From positions 1-44,370 of the IMG/VR virus record IMGVR_UViG_3300032223_001186: DNA of 44,370 nucleotides. One strand, written 5' to 3'. Every line of letters starts with the position of its first letter. Within the stretch, counting starts at the first letter, position 1. This stretch comes from a virus. The translations under genes and the position numbers were made by a program. The notes beneath the pieces were generated by a model that saw only the letters and a list, made by a program, of their open reading frames with translations, was not told the origin of the DNA and did no database searches. Positions 15,944 to 23,096 of the stretch are shown here, piece after piece.

Positions 15944-16177
15944 ATGGCACAATCACCAACCACTCAGCACCATCTGAACCTTGCATCTCTCCTGAAAACG
16001 CTTGGCCATATCAGCCAGGTTCTCGCCGCCATCACCCCGATTGTTGTGGCACCGTTGGCCGCCGCCGGAACCGTGGATGCGGAAACCGCCGCAGTCATCA
16101 ACAGCGAAGCGTCTGCCGCCAGCCAGATCCTCGCCGCGGTTGTTCCGCAGTCCGATCCTGCTACACTGGGTTCGTGA
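15944..16177 (+). CDS. Small hydrophobic protein, possible holin
   Basis: A 77-residue protein starting MAQSPTTQHHLNLASLL. The segment from about residue 25 to 42 (VLAAITPIVVAPLAAAG) is hydrophobic and could span a membrane, and a second, weaker alanine-rich helix follows (AASQILAAVVPQ). It has one or two spans with polar ends, a holin-like build, and sits next to the lysis genes but on the opposite strand. It has its own promoter and terminator. Alternatives are a small virion protein or a membrane protein of unknown role. Confidence 0.62.
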   Translation: MAQSPTTQHHLNLASLLKTLGHISQVLAAITPIVVAPLAAAGTVDAETAAVINSEASAASQILAAVVPQSDPATLGS

Positions 16178-16208
16178 GCCCACCAACGATCCCCGGAACG
16201 TCCTAAAG

Positions 16209-16245
16209 CCCCATTGGCCCTGAAAGCTGATGGGGTTTTTTGCTT
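16209..16245 (+). terminator. Rho-independent terminator after the 15944 gene
   Basis: CCCCAT (16209-16214) pairs with ATGGGG (16230-16235), followed by TTTTTTGCTTTT. It lies 32 nt after the plus-strand stop. The remaining gap (16246-16328) contains no gene that I can support. Confidence 0.82.
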
Positions 16246-16328
16246 TTGTGGTACATCACCAGATAACATCCGCACTGCCACCACATCAGCCATTCCCGCA
16301 CGAAAATCTTGTTTTGACCGTCAATTTT

Positions 16329-16580
16329 TCATTTATTGTGGGATTGAAACAGACTCATCACAGCGCCGACAGCCGCCAGAAGTGCGGTCAATAGCGATGT
16401 GAGCATCCAGTGAGTGAGCGTGTCTACCCGGCTATTGCTGGCCGCGACTGCCATTCTCATCTCGGCGATAGATTCGCGTGTCTCTATTCGATGCTGATGA
16501 AAATCGCCCCTGAGTTCGGTAATGCGCTGGTCTACGCTGTTGAATCTTTCAGTAAGAAATCCACGGTCGTCCGTTGTCAC
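16329..16580 (-). CDS. XhlA-like membrane protein, possible lysis accessory
   Basis: An 83-residue protein with a charged coiled-coil N-terminal half (residues about 8-55, VDQRITELRGDFHQHRIETR) and a C-terminal transmembrane segment (LTSLLTALLAAVGAVMSLF) ending a few residues before SHNK. This topology is that of XhlA/hemolysin-type phage membrane proteins, which accompany holins and endolysins. Its ATG overlaps the stop of the preceding gene (ATGA), so it is coupled to the endolysin operon. It may act with or as the holin. Confidence 0.72.
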   Translation of the reverse strand: MTTDDRGFLTERFNSVDQRITELRGDFHQHRIETRESIAEMRMAVAASNSRVDTLTHWMLTSLLTALLAAVGAVMSLFQSHNK

Positions 16581-16840
16581 TTGCCTTGCTCCTTTTCAGG
16601 GTTTTTAGTGACCAGAAATACAGATTTCCCATCAGGCCCGATACGCTCTCCAACGCGGTCATTGTTCGCCGTCAGGTCTTGGAATGCGTCGAAGACTGCG
16701 CCGCCCCATACGTTCACTACCTTCGGTGCGGGCCAGTGTCGTACGAGCTTGAGAATGCCGACGCCACCACCAAGCCCAAGCGTTTTGATGATGGTGTCAA
16801 CGTGCCCCATCAACCAGGAGCTTGCATCGGACCATGTCAC
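16577..16840 (-). CDS. Small protein of the lysis operon
   Basis: An 87-residue protein lying between endolysin and the XhlA-like gene, overlapped by 4 nt at both ends. It has a mildly hydrophobic N-terminal region (MGHVDTIIKTLGLGGGVGIL) that may associate with the membrane, and a polar C-terminal half ending in lysines and glutamates. A membrane-associated lysis role is likely from context; the family is not recognised. Confidence 0.62.
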   Translation of the reverse strand: MTWSDASSWLMGHVDTIIKTLGLGGGVGILKLVRHWPAPKVVNVWGGAVFDAFQDLTANNDRVGERIGPDGKSVFLVTKNPEKEQGK

Positions 16841-17313
16841 GCAGATGCCTCTTTCTGTATGGCGTCCGAAACGTTCTGCTGCGAAGCTATCTGAAGCGCC
16901 AAATATCCGTATTGCGCCGTCGCGTAGACTTTCAGAACGTCGTTGGCGAACCTGTCAAAGTCGCCATCTATCTGGAACGCTGCCCATGCGTTAGCGTATG
17001 GTGCGCCATGCGTGATCAGCCATGCGTAATCCTTGCAAGATTCCTCCAGCGAATCGTAATCGGCAAATTTAGCGTCAATCAAAACCGTATGGCCGTCGAC
17101 AACCTCGTGAGTTCCAACCGTGCAGAACTGAGCATGCCTCGCCGCCTTTTTCATGCCAAAGTAGTTCGCGTGGCCGACTGGCTTCGCACCCCACTGGGAT
17201 TCTACGGCCCACTGCGCCACCAGCAGCTTCGCTGGCAGATTCGTTTCTAATTGCAACTTCACCGCGATTGCCGCCACCTCATCAAGTCTTTGTTGTCTCG
17301 TCTCGTTACTCAT
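16837..17313 (-). CDS. Endolysin, GH73-type N-acetylglucosaminidase
   Basis: A 158-residue protein with LLVAQWAVESQWGAKPVG followed by NYFGMKK. 'A..alESgwG.s......NlFGiK' is the signature of the glucosaminidase (FlgJ/GH73) family, with the catalytic Glu at residue 38. The later segment YDSLEESCKDYAWLI matches the 'f.s...s..dy..ll' part of these enzymes. It should cut peptidoglycan glycan strands for release of progeny. No signal peptide is seen, so export would need a holin, fitting the membrane proteins next to it. TAGTCT lies 7 nt before the ATG; an AAGGA just before ATG is too close to be a normal Shine-Dalgarno sequence. Confidence 0.9.
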   Translation of the reverse strand: MSNETRQQRLDEVAAIAVKLQLETNLPAKLLVAQWAVESQWGAKPVGHANYFGMKKAARHAQFCTVGTHEVVDGHTVLIDAKFADYDSLEESCKDYAWLITHGAPYANAWAAFQIDGDFDRFANDVLKVYATAQYGYLALQIASQQNVSDAIQKEASA

Positions 17314-17328
17314 TCCTTACAGACTACC

Positions 17329-17370
17329 AAAAAAAACGCCGCCAGCGGCTGGTGAGCCTGACTGACGGCG
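17329..17370 (-). terminator. Rho-independent terminator at the end of the glycosylation cassette
   Basis: On the minus strand CGCCGTCAG (17370-17362) can pair with CTGGCGGCG (17345-17337), followed by eight T (17336-17329). It lies between the last glycosyltransferase stop (17406) and the endolysin ATG (17313). Confidence 0.85.
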
Positions 17371-17405
17371 TATAGGAGGGTCAAACGGATGGAGTACTTT
17401 TGAGT

Positions 17406-18194
17406 CTACATCATTTCCAACTGAAGCGGACCAGCGTGCTTGCATGTGGCGTCGGACGGAACCTCTGCGATGTCTCCGAGCACCATGTGCCGGTAACCGT
17501 CCTCTGCTTCATTGTTCGGGTCCAGCTTGTTGTACCAATGGAACTTCTTCACCCGATGGTCGCGGTCATTGTAGCCGAGGTGCCAGAGCGGCGCGCCCGG
17601 TATCGGCACATGAGCCGCGTGCAGTAGTTCCTGAGGAATGCTCGAGCAGTGGAAGTTCTTTCCATTGCCGAAAGGTGTTCTCTGGAACCGGAAGTTGCGG
17701 TTCATAAGTCGGAAGACGGAAGGTCTCGCGAAGTGCCGGTACACTCCGTCCACTCGCACGGTCCGGTATCCCGGCCGATCAACCAAACTGAGATCCGAAT
17801 TCCACAGATACCGAATCGGCAACTTGAAAGCATGATGCTCTGTGTTCTGCAAGGTCGCGCGGATGTTTTCCACCCCGGCCCCATCAAGCAGTTCGTCCCC
17901 ATCGATTGCCAGCGCCCAGAACGGTGAGTTGACGTCTCCGCAGAGGTGGTTGTCGCCAACGCTATTGAGTAGCCTGGACAGCAGGTATTCCCGGTCCCGC
18001 GATTCATCAAAACCGTCGAAGTTTGAGTTGATGACGGTCACCTTCTCGCCCATCGCTGCGCACAGTTCCGGCGTTGCATCGGTCGAGTGATCGTCCAGAA
18101 TGAAGATGCGTTCGCAGAGCGGCAATGCAGCTTCGATAACGGCACGAATCCACCGGCCTTCGTTCCGAATCCTTAACATCCCGAATACGGTCAT
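17406..18194 (-). CDS. GT2-type glycosyltransferase D (last gene of the cassette)
   Basis: A 262-residue protein with a GT-A fold start (VFGMLRIRNEGRWIRAVIEA), then RIFILDDHSTDATPELCA, which is the 'vDDgStD.T' nucleotide-binding motif, and a metal-binding DXD-like motif in ALAIDGDELL. The C-terminal part contains WHLGYNDRDHRVKKFHWYNK. This is a family 2 glycosyltransferase, which moves a sugar from a nucleotide donor to an acceptor. It has no transmembrane segment. It begins inside the stop of the Cys-rich gene (ATGA) and ends just before the terminator. Acceptor and donor are unknown. Confidence 0.85.
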   Translation of the reverse strand: MTVFGMLRIRNEGRWIRAVIEAALPLCERIFILDDHSTDATPELCAAMGEKVTVINSNFDGFDESRDREYLLSRLLNSVGDNHLCGDVNSPFWALAIDGDELLDGAGVENIRATLQNTEHHAFKLPIRYLWNSDLSLVDRPGYRTVRVDGVYRHFARPSVFRLMNRNFRFQRTPFGNGKNFHCSSIPQELLHAAHVPIPGAPLWHLGYNDRDHRVKKFHWYNKLDPNNEAEDGYRHMVLGDIAEVPSDATCKHAGPLQLEMM

Positions 18195-18421
18195 TGTTTC
18201 GCCTTTCCCTGTAACGGGTTAATTTCTTTCGTAGCCTTCGGTTCAGCTGGGTCAAACTCATCCTGCTTCGACAACACCAGATGCGAACACGGGCAGCGGT
18301 TCACCCGGCAGCATCCGCCGCTGTCGTGGTCGCTCACAGGATGGCCGCACGTTACCGGCTTCGGTTCGCCTTCGGCCTGCGGTTCCATTGTGATACTGAC
18401 GCAGATTCTCGTGTGTGGCAT
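18191..18421 (-). CDS. Small Cys/His-rich protein in the glycosylation cassette
   Basis: A 76-residue protein with the cluster CGHPVSDHDSGGCC followed by CPCSHLVL, giving several cysteines and histidines that could bind one or two zinc ions. The ends are polar and charged. It overlaps both neighbouring glycosyltransferase genes (TGATG and ATGA). It may be an accessory protein for the enzymes or a regulator. The family is not recognised. Confidence 0.65.
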   Translation of the reverse strand: MPHTRICVSITMEPQAEGEPKPVTCGHPVSDHDSGGCCRVNRCPCSHLVLSKQDEFDPAEPKATKEINPLQGKAKQ

Positions 18422-19290
18422 CAGTACACTCTCCCTCTGTAGAATCCCGAGTACTTTGGCACCTTAATCAGGTCGTACTCGCGCCCTTCAATGTTCACTA
18501 CTTCCGGCGCTGCGTTGAGGTTCGGCAGCATCTGCTTCCACCGTTCCTCCAGATACAGCGCGTTCGGCGGCCAATCGTCCCACCGCGTCACGTTTACGCT
18601 GTGGTAGTTGACCAACTTTCCGCAGAAGTAGCGATTCCATTTGTCCACGAACTCCCGCACGCCGCGGTTGATGCGTTCCATCGCCGCAGGATCGTTCGTG
18701 GCCGTCGCGTGATGGCTCACCGATACCGATGGCACCGCCGCGCACTTCCAGCCCGCCATACGCACCCGCATCGCATAGTCACACTCGTTCTGGTGGCCGA
18801 TCTGGTCGTCGAACTTCCCGGTCTCCACCATGCAAAGTCGGTTGATGATCCACGCGAAGCCAGCTGCCCACATTACTTCGGTGTATGGTCCCCGGTCGAT
18901 AGGCGCCGCCCCGCCATTCGGGTGAACCATGCCGATCTCATGGAACCGGTCCAGATACCCGCAGAGCGTTTCGTCCCACCCGACCGTATTGATCGTGATG
19001 TCATTGTCCAGGTATGCGATATACTCCGTTTCCGCCAGCGTGAACAGCACATTCACCGCACCTGAGTATGATTCCTGCGTTGGGTTTCGGTCCACCAGCA
19101 CGAAGCGATTGTCCACCGCTGCGAACTCCCTCGCTACCAGATTGGCTTCGCAATTCTCCGGCGATTCGTTGCCGCTCATGAGGATGAAGCATCGCCACGC
19201 CGTAGTGGAGTTCTGCTGGATACTCGCCAGCGTGCCGCGCAAGCATGACGGGTTCTTGTAGCTGGCTACTCCGATATCAAGACGTCTCAC
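18421..19290 (-). CDS. GT2-type glycosyltransferase C
   Basis: A 289-residue protein, taken from GTG 19290 (VRRLDIGVASYKN); the frame is open upstream to 19374, but that part lies inside the cupin gene and lacks the fold. The GT-A start DIGVASYKNPSCLRGTLASI is followed by the metal-binding motif IAYLDNDITI and a later VEHH-type segment in PSVSVSHHATATND. The C-terminal 60 residues carry YLEERWKQMLPNL. It is a family 2 glycosyltransferase of rhamnosyl/galactosyl type by general look, but the donor cannot be assigned. It overlaps the cupin gene by 14 nt and the Cys-rich gene by one base. Confidence 0.83.
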   Translation of the reverse strand: MRRLDIGVASYKNPSCLRGTLASIQQNSTTAWRCFILMSGNESPENCEANLVAREFAAVDNRFVLVDRNPTQESYSGAVNVLFTLAETEYIAYLDNDITINTVGWDETLCGYLDRFHEIGMVHPNGGAAPIDRGPYTEVMWAAGFAWIINRLCMVETGKFDDQIGHQNECDYAMRVRMAGWKCAAVPSVSVSHHATATNDPAAMERINRGVREFVDKWNRYFCGKLVNYHSVNVTRWDDWPPNALYLEERWKQMLPNLNAAPEVVNIEGREYDLIKVPKYSGFYRGRVY

Positions 19291-19747
19291 GTTTGAACCT
19301 CGCAATCGGCTTCGCTGTCGGAACCATCGTGTAATCGCATGCAAATTTCCAGTCTGGCGGGTCGCTCCACACATCCACCGGCCACTCGTCCGGCTTATTC
19401 TTCGACCATGACGGGTTCGGCATGTTCAGGACCAGAGCTTCTTCGTTGCCGATGTTGTACAAAGCGGCCGGCGTCCCGCACGGCACAAAGCAGTACTCGC
19501 CGCCCGGTTCGATGATTTTGTCGATGATGTCGCCTTCGTAGTTCTTCCGCACCAGAACGCGCCCAGTAAGACAGAAGAACACGCCGCGCCGCTCCTTGTG
19601 CAGATGCGGCCCCTTGCGCGTCCCCGGCGCTATGGCGGTCACGTAGACCTGCCCCGGCCGCAATCCCGGCTCCGAGAGTTCGGACCAGACCGGCAGAACC
19701 CATCCATTCGGCTTCCCGTCGCTGTCAAATGTCGCGATCTTAGGCAT
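19277..19747 (-). CDS. Cupin sugar isomerase/epimerase-like protein
   Basis: A 156-residue protein with a single cupin domain. The conserved run GPHLHKERRGVFFCLTG gives the first cupin motif (HxH-like with a Glu), and IEPGGEYCFVPCGTPAALYN the second ('PG..h.ip.gvph.~yn'). The pattern and the charged 'LHkk.~.~f' segment resemble dTDP-sugar isomerases/epimerases of the WxcM/FdtA/RmlC group. It probably converts a nucleotide-sugar intermediate for use by the neighbouring glycosyltransferases. The start overlaps the preceding microprotein gene by 8 nt. The exact reaction cannot be told. Confidence 0.75.
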   Translation of the reverse strand: MPKIATFDSDGKPNGWVLPVWSELSEPGLRPGQVYVTAIAPGTRKGPHLHKERRGVFFCLTGRVLVRKNYEGDIIDKIIEPGGEYCFVPCGTPAALYNIGNEEALVLNMPNPSWSKNKPDEWPVDVWSDPPDWKFACDYTMVPTAKPIARFKRETS

Positions 19748-19835
19748 TCTTCGCCGCCTTTCGTTCTGCTTTCATCGCCTTTACCTTCTCCCAGTAGCGG
19801 TCCATCAGGTCGCCCAATGTCGTTGGTCGTTTCAT
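19740..19835 (-). CDS. 31-residue basic microprotein
   Basis: MKRPTTLGDLMDRYWEKV and a further 13 residues rich in Lys, Ala and Glu. It is predicted helical, basic and soluble. Its ATG overlaps the stop of the 23-residue membrane peptide (ATGA), and its TAA lies 8 nt inside the cupin gene. The unbroken chain of overlaps is the main support for translation. The function is unknown. Confidence 0.5.
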   Translation of the reverse strand: MKRPTTLGDLMDRYWEKVKAMKAERKAAKNA

Positions 19836-19903
19836 TCCTCGATATACCCCTTCCAAATCAAATACATGACCAACATGGCGAATAGTGCCACTATCGTGCT
19901 CAC
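19832..19903 (-). CDS. 23-residue single-span membrane microprotein
   Basis: GTG start at 19903, overlapping the stop of the reductase-methyltransferase gene (GTGA). The peptide reads VSTIVALFAMLVMYLIWKG and ends YIEE. It is almost entirely one transmembrane helix. Its TGA overlaps the ATG of the next gene (ATGA). Overlapping junctions on both sides and the clean hydrophobic sequence argue that it is real. The function is unknown. Confidence 0.5.
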   Translation of the reverse strand: MSTIVALFAMLVMYLIWKGYIEE

Positions 19904-21396
19904 ATCGGCCTCCGATACCAGTTGCTGCTGATCTGTTCGAAGCCCACCGCCGCCAGCAGCGGGTCCCAGTCGCGTTCAAAGCGATCATTTACCGCGAGGT
20001 GCATCGGAATACTGCCATCCGGCCCGGAACCGCACGCGAAGGCGTTCTGAGCGCAGAATAGGCCGCCGGGTTTCAGTGCTGCGAAGATGGCGTTAACCCA
20101 GTCTTCTACGTTCGGCACGTGCTCCAGAAAGTCGAGAGAGCAGATGGCGTCGTAGTTGTGGCCTGTGGGGAACGTCCAGCCGTAGCTCAGATCGGTTTGC
20201 AGTTTATTGCCGGTTTTCCGCCAATGCCGAAACGCTGCGTATTCTGCCGTTCGGCTTCCTGACAAATCGTGATACCACGGCTCCATAAGAGGCGATTCGG
20301 AAAGGGCCAGTGTGAGATCCCCGATGCCGTCTCCGAGAGCCAGAACGCGAGAGCATCCCGGTTCAGATGTCAGCCGGTCTACAATCCCCTTGCACATGCC
20401 GGTGTAGTTGAAGCCGGGATCATCGTGGTACGCCGATAGCTCCCAGATGTAGGCTTCCGTGGTCCGGTACCAGTTCAGCAACTCCTCGTCTCCCTGCGGA
20501 TTCGCCCGCCGGAAGTCTTCGGCTACCGCGTTATGCAGCGCGCCGAATCCCTCGCTCAATTTACCCTTCGCCTGGTCCAGCGTGATTCCGAAGAATAACG
20601 CCAGTTCGATTGCTCTGTCTTCCATCTTTGCCCTTTCTATGATCTGGTGAATCTGGTTTAGCGATCGCAGGTGCGATGATTCCTTGTACGTAGTGTCTTT
20701 GGCCCGTCGTGCCAGTCCAGGAAAATCGTCGTGGGAGCACGCTGTGACGTCCGGGTTCACCATCCGGGCGATATCGTAACGCGTTGTGCGAATCGGTTCA
20801 CCCAGTTGCCGGATCTCCCCCGACTTAGCCATCAGCACGGCATCCCAGAGAAGCTCCGCAGCGTCCCATGCGAACAATGGACTGAAGTACCGATCTGCTA
20901 CTTGTGGCGACTGGCCTTCCAGCATGGCTTCCAGCGGGTTCTTGCGTCCGACATGCGGCAACGGTCGAATGCCGAGCACGAATGTCAGCCTGACCACGAT
21001 GCCGCCATTCTCCAGCACGCACACTTCCGCAGCCCGCTTCTGCCGGCCGTAGGCGTTCGGCTGGTCCATGTTGTTGCCAGGTGACTGGTAGACGGCCTGA
21101 GTGCTGACCTGAATGAATTTAACCTTGTGTTTCTGACAGTGCGCCGCCATCAACTTTGGCCATTCGGTATTCAGCATTTTTGCTTCTGCGGGATTGCGTT
21201 CGACATCGTCAACGTTCGAATTTCCCATCAAGTACACAACAGCATCGTAGTCAGCAACGACGGGCTCGGCATCCCAGTAGCCAAGCGTGATCGGGTCCGC
21301 GCTTTGCCGCATCCATATCGGTTCCACGCAGTCCGGAACACAGAGCCGCATGTGCTGTCCCACGATGCCGGACGCGCCGAGAATCAGTACCCTCAC
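19900..21396 (-). CDS. Sugar reductase/epimerase fused to a SAM methyltransferase
   Basis: A 498-residue two-domain protein. Residues 1-240 form an NAD(P)-binding extended-SDR domain starting MRVLILGASGIVGQHM (GxxGxxG), with YGRQKRAAE giving the YxxxK pair, as in RmlD-like dTDP-4-dehydrorhamnose reductases. From about residue 330 comes a class I methyltransferase domain with SRVLALGDGIGDLTL (motif I) and DAICSLDFLEHVPN (post-motif). A short helical linker separates them. One protein would thus reduce or epimerise a nucleotide sugar and methylate a sugar or related acceptor. It overlaps the genes on both sides. Fusion order and full length are clear; substrates are not. Confidence 0.85.
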   Translation of the reverse strand: MRVLILGASGIVGQHMRLCVPDCVEPIWMRQSADPITLGYWDAEPVVADYDAVVYLMGNSNVDDVERNPAEAKMLNTEWPKLMAAHCQKHKVKFIQVSTQAVYQSPGNNMDQPNAYGRQKRAAEVCVLENGGIVVRLTFVLGIRPLPHVGRKNPLEAMLEGQSPQVADRYFSPLFAWDAAELLWDAVLMAKSGEIRQLGEPIRTTRYDIARMVNPDVTACSHDDFPGLARRAKDTTYKESSHLRSLNQIHQIIERAKMEDRAIELALFFGITLDQAKGKLSEGFGALHNAVAEDFRRANPQGDEELLNWYRTTEAYIWELSAYHDDPGFNYTGMCKGIVDRLTSEPGCSRVLALGDGIGDLTLALSESPLMEPWYHDLSGSRTAEYAAFRHWRKTGNKLQTDLSYGWTFPTGHNYDAICSLDFLEHVPNVEDWVNAIFAALKPGGLFCAQNAFACGSGPDGSIPMHLAVNDRFERDWDPLLAAVGFEQISSNWYRRPM

Positions 21397-21578
21397 GAGA
21401 TGCGCCTCGCTTCATCGTTGAGCCGCCGAAACTCAGCCCGGAAATGTTCCACCGCGAACGCCAGAGCATACCACCAGTTTGCAATCATTCGGATACTGTA
21501 CACCAGTCCCGCCCGGTGGACCAGTAGCGCCGCCCCAGGCACCACCATGAACGCGCCGAACGTCAGAGCCTCGGTCAC
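21393..21578 (-). CDS. Small membrane protein
   Basis: A 61-residue protein with a hydrophobic N-terminal half (LTFGAFMVVPGAALLVHRAG, then YSIRMIANWWYALAF) that probably spans the membrane once or twice, and a charged, arginine-rich C-terminus. It overlaps the previous glycosyltransferase and the following fusion gene by 4 nt each. It might anchor or assist the glycosylation enzymes at the membrane; this is inference. Confidence 0.62.
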   Translation of the reverse strand: MTEALTFGAFMVVPGAALLVHRAGLVYSIRMIANWWYALAFAVEHFRAEFRRLNDEARRIS

Positions 21579-22297
21579 GCTTCACCTTCCCAGAGCGCCC
21601 AGTATGGTGACGTATGACGCCCGCGCCCCCAGTTGTCGGTTCCCCACTTCGCAATGAACCGGCGCAGGTTTGGGTGGAAGTCCCCGCCCGCCTCCGGTCC
21701 GCCCCGATAACTGCTGGTCAGGCTCCCGTGGTCGCAATAGCAGCCGTCGTAGATGCCGAGCTTGTATCCTGCGTTGCGGACACGAAGACAGAAGTCGTCG
21801 TCATCCATGCCGTAGTCGACGAACCGATCGTCAAGCATCCCGATTGTGTCGATAATCCGGCGCGGGATCAGAACGCACGTGAAACAGATTGTCCGCTGTT
21901 CGTCTCGCACTCCGTCCAAGTTCGCAAGTTCCGGCATCAGGTTCTGAAGCGGGTTCCCGACGTTATTGCACGCCGATCCGATAACACCGTACTGCGGTCT
22001 TTTCTTCGACTGCTCCCACATCCGGGTGAATCCCAGAGGCGTCTGAAGCATGGCGTCATCGTTCAGAAGAATCACGTCATCCTGGCCCGCCAGAGCGATA
22101 CCGAGGTTGATGTTACGCGAATAGCAGAATGGCTTCACGCCCTGCACAGAATCAGGGTGGATCTCGGTCGCCGCCGCCCAGTCTACGCCGTCGTCAATCA
22201 CGATGATTCGGCACGTCTCGCCGGCAGCCCGGACCGCACGGACGCAGGGAACCAGATTCGCCGCGTTCTTGCTGGGGATTATGACCGTGAGTCCCAT
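21575..22297 (-). CDS. GT2-type glycosyltransferase B
   Basis: A 240-residue protein starting MGLTVIIPSKNAANLVPCV, the usual opening of a GT-A family 2 enzyme, with RIIVIDDGVDWAAATE (nucleotide-binding DDG) and the metal-binding motif VILLNDDAML. Later comes FVDYGMDDDDFCLRVRNAGY, which matches the catalytic 'f..y..Dddl~lR.~~~G' acceptor-side motif of this family. ATG 22297 overlaps the pilin stop (TGATG) and is the likely start; the frame is open a little further upstream. It directly follows the Flp-type pilin gene, which may be meaningful. Confidence 0.88.
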   Translation of the reverse strand: MGLTVIIPSKNAANLVPCVRAVRAAGETCRIIVIDDGVDWAAATEIHPDSVQGVKPFCYSRNINLGIALAGQDDVILLNDDAMLQTPLGFTRMWEQSKKRPQYGVIGSACNNVGNPLQNLMPELANLDGVRDEQRTICFTCVLIPRRIIDTIGMLDDRFVDYGMDDDDFCLRVRNAGYKLGIYDGCYCDHGSLTSSYRGGPEAGGDFHPNLRRFIAKWGTDNWGRGRHTSPYWALWEGEA

Positions 22298-22539
22298 CAG
22301 CGCTTCGCCTCCTGCCATTCAATGCCGGTCAGCTTGCCCGTGATGCTCTGGTAGATTTGACTAATTGCACCCGACAGGCTTGTGACGGTCACCAGCAAAG
22401 CAAGAGCCACCGCCGCCACGATCATCGCGTACTCCACCAGATCCTGTCCGCGTTCGTCAGTCCAGAAGTTGACGCCGTTCGGAAGTTCTCCGCTCCGACG
22501 CATCGCACGATACACTCCCGCTTCCATTATCCGTTTCAT
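22297..22539 (-). CDS. Flp/Fap-type pilin-like protein
   Basis: An 80-residue protein with a 31-residue leader, then the sequence ERGQDLVEYAMIVAAVAL. Cleavage after Gly31 would leave Gln1, with Glu at position 5 and Tyr at position 6 of the mature form. Gly-x-x-x-x-Glu-Tyr followed by a hydrophobic helix is the class III (Flp) prepilin signature read by TadV/CpaA-type peptidases. About 20 hydrophobic residues follow (AMIVAAVALALLVTVTSLSG), then a short polar tail. The ATG at 22539 overlaps the methyltransferase stop (ATGA), which fixes the start. A pilin is very unusual in a phage. It could join the host's pili, act as a decoy, or be an unrelated membrane peptide that looks alike. Confidence 0.72.
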   Translation of the reverse strand: MKRIMEAGVYRAMRRSGELPNGVNFWTDERGQDLVEYAMIVAAVALALLVTVTSLSGAISQIYQSITGKLTGIEWQEAKR

Positions 22540-23096
22540 TTCACCGCCTCCATAACTGCCGTAATCTTCCACACCTTGTCGTAGGTGTCTTGGTACTCGC
22601 GATACTCCATGCTCACGAGGTTGAACTTCGCCGTGATGCCGTATGCCTTCGCCAGCCGCCCATGCGCGAACTCTCCACCCGGCCCCGCACCGAAGTACTG
22701 AAAACTGTTCCGCGTCCATGCGGTCTTGTGCGTCGGGTCCTGAATAAATCCGGCACCCTGAAGCGCGTCTGGAACTTCGATAGTCGCCCTGCCACCCGAT
22801 GCCAGTACCCGGTGCAGTTCGTTCATGAAGTGAATGCGGCCGAGCGGATGACGTCGATTATGGCCGAGCAGTGATGCTCCGCGCGAGACAACACAATCAG
22901 GACACCATGTCTTTTGGTGCTGGCAGTCTCCGATATGCTCCGCAACGTCATGAGCCCGCACTTCCAGGACGCTGGAATCCGGCCACGGCCACGGTCCTTC
23001 CAAGTCTACGATTTGGTCCACTTCCGGCCCCGGCGCGATATCGACGCCAATGAATCCGTCGATACGGCGGTCTGAACATCCGAGATTCAGTCTCAC
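22536..23096 (-). CDS. SAM-dependent methyltransferase
   Basis: A 186-residue class I methyltransferase. It starts MRLNLGCSDRRIDGFIGVD, motif I of the family ('lNLGcg......g~inVD'), then RIHFMNELHRVLASGGRA ('l.E..RVLkpGG') and IEVPDALQGAGFIQDPTHK. The last pattern ('vPd......DPtH....wt...f.yf') is common in methyltransferases of sugar or polysaccharide clusters. A CQHQKTWCPDCVV segment between the motifs could bind zinc. It overlaps both neighbours by 4 nt. The acceptor is unknown. Confidence 0.83.
   Translation of the reverse strand: MRLNLGCSDRRIDGFIGVDIAPGPEVDQIVDLEGPWPWPDSSVLEVRAHDVAEHIGDCQHQKTWCPDCVVSRGASLLGHNRRHPLGRIHFMNELHRVLASGGRATIEVPDALQGAGFIQDPTHKTAWTRNSFQYFGAGPGGEFAHGRLAKAYGITAKFNLVSMEYREYQDTYDKVWKITAVMEAVK

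Noticed and set aside
17390-17404. Tiny plus-strand frame after AGGAGGG (ATG GAG TAC TTT TGA)
   Set aside because: Only four codons; the AGGAGGG match is probably chance in the terminator flank.
17314-17405. Strong sigma-70 promoter for the lysis genes
   Set aside because: TAGTCT stands 7 nt before ATG but no -35 hexamer lies at a proper distance; the spacer is the terminator itself.
21614-22354. Plus-strand open frame of 246 codons opposite glycosyltransferase B
   Set aside because: Antisense shadow; the minus-strand frame has clear GT2 motifs and overlapping coupled starts.
22540-22719. Longer N-terminus for the pilin-like protein
   Set aside because: The extra 60 residues lie inside the methyltransferase gene and have no features; the ATG at 22539 is coupled and leaves a proper prepilin leader.
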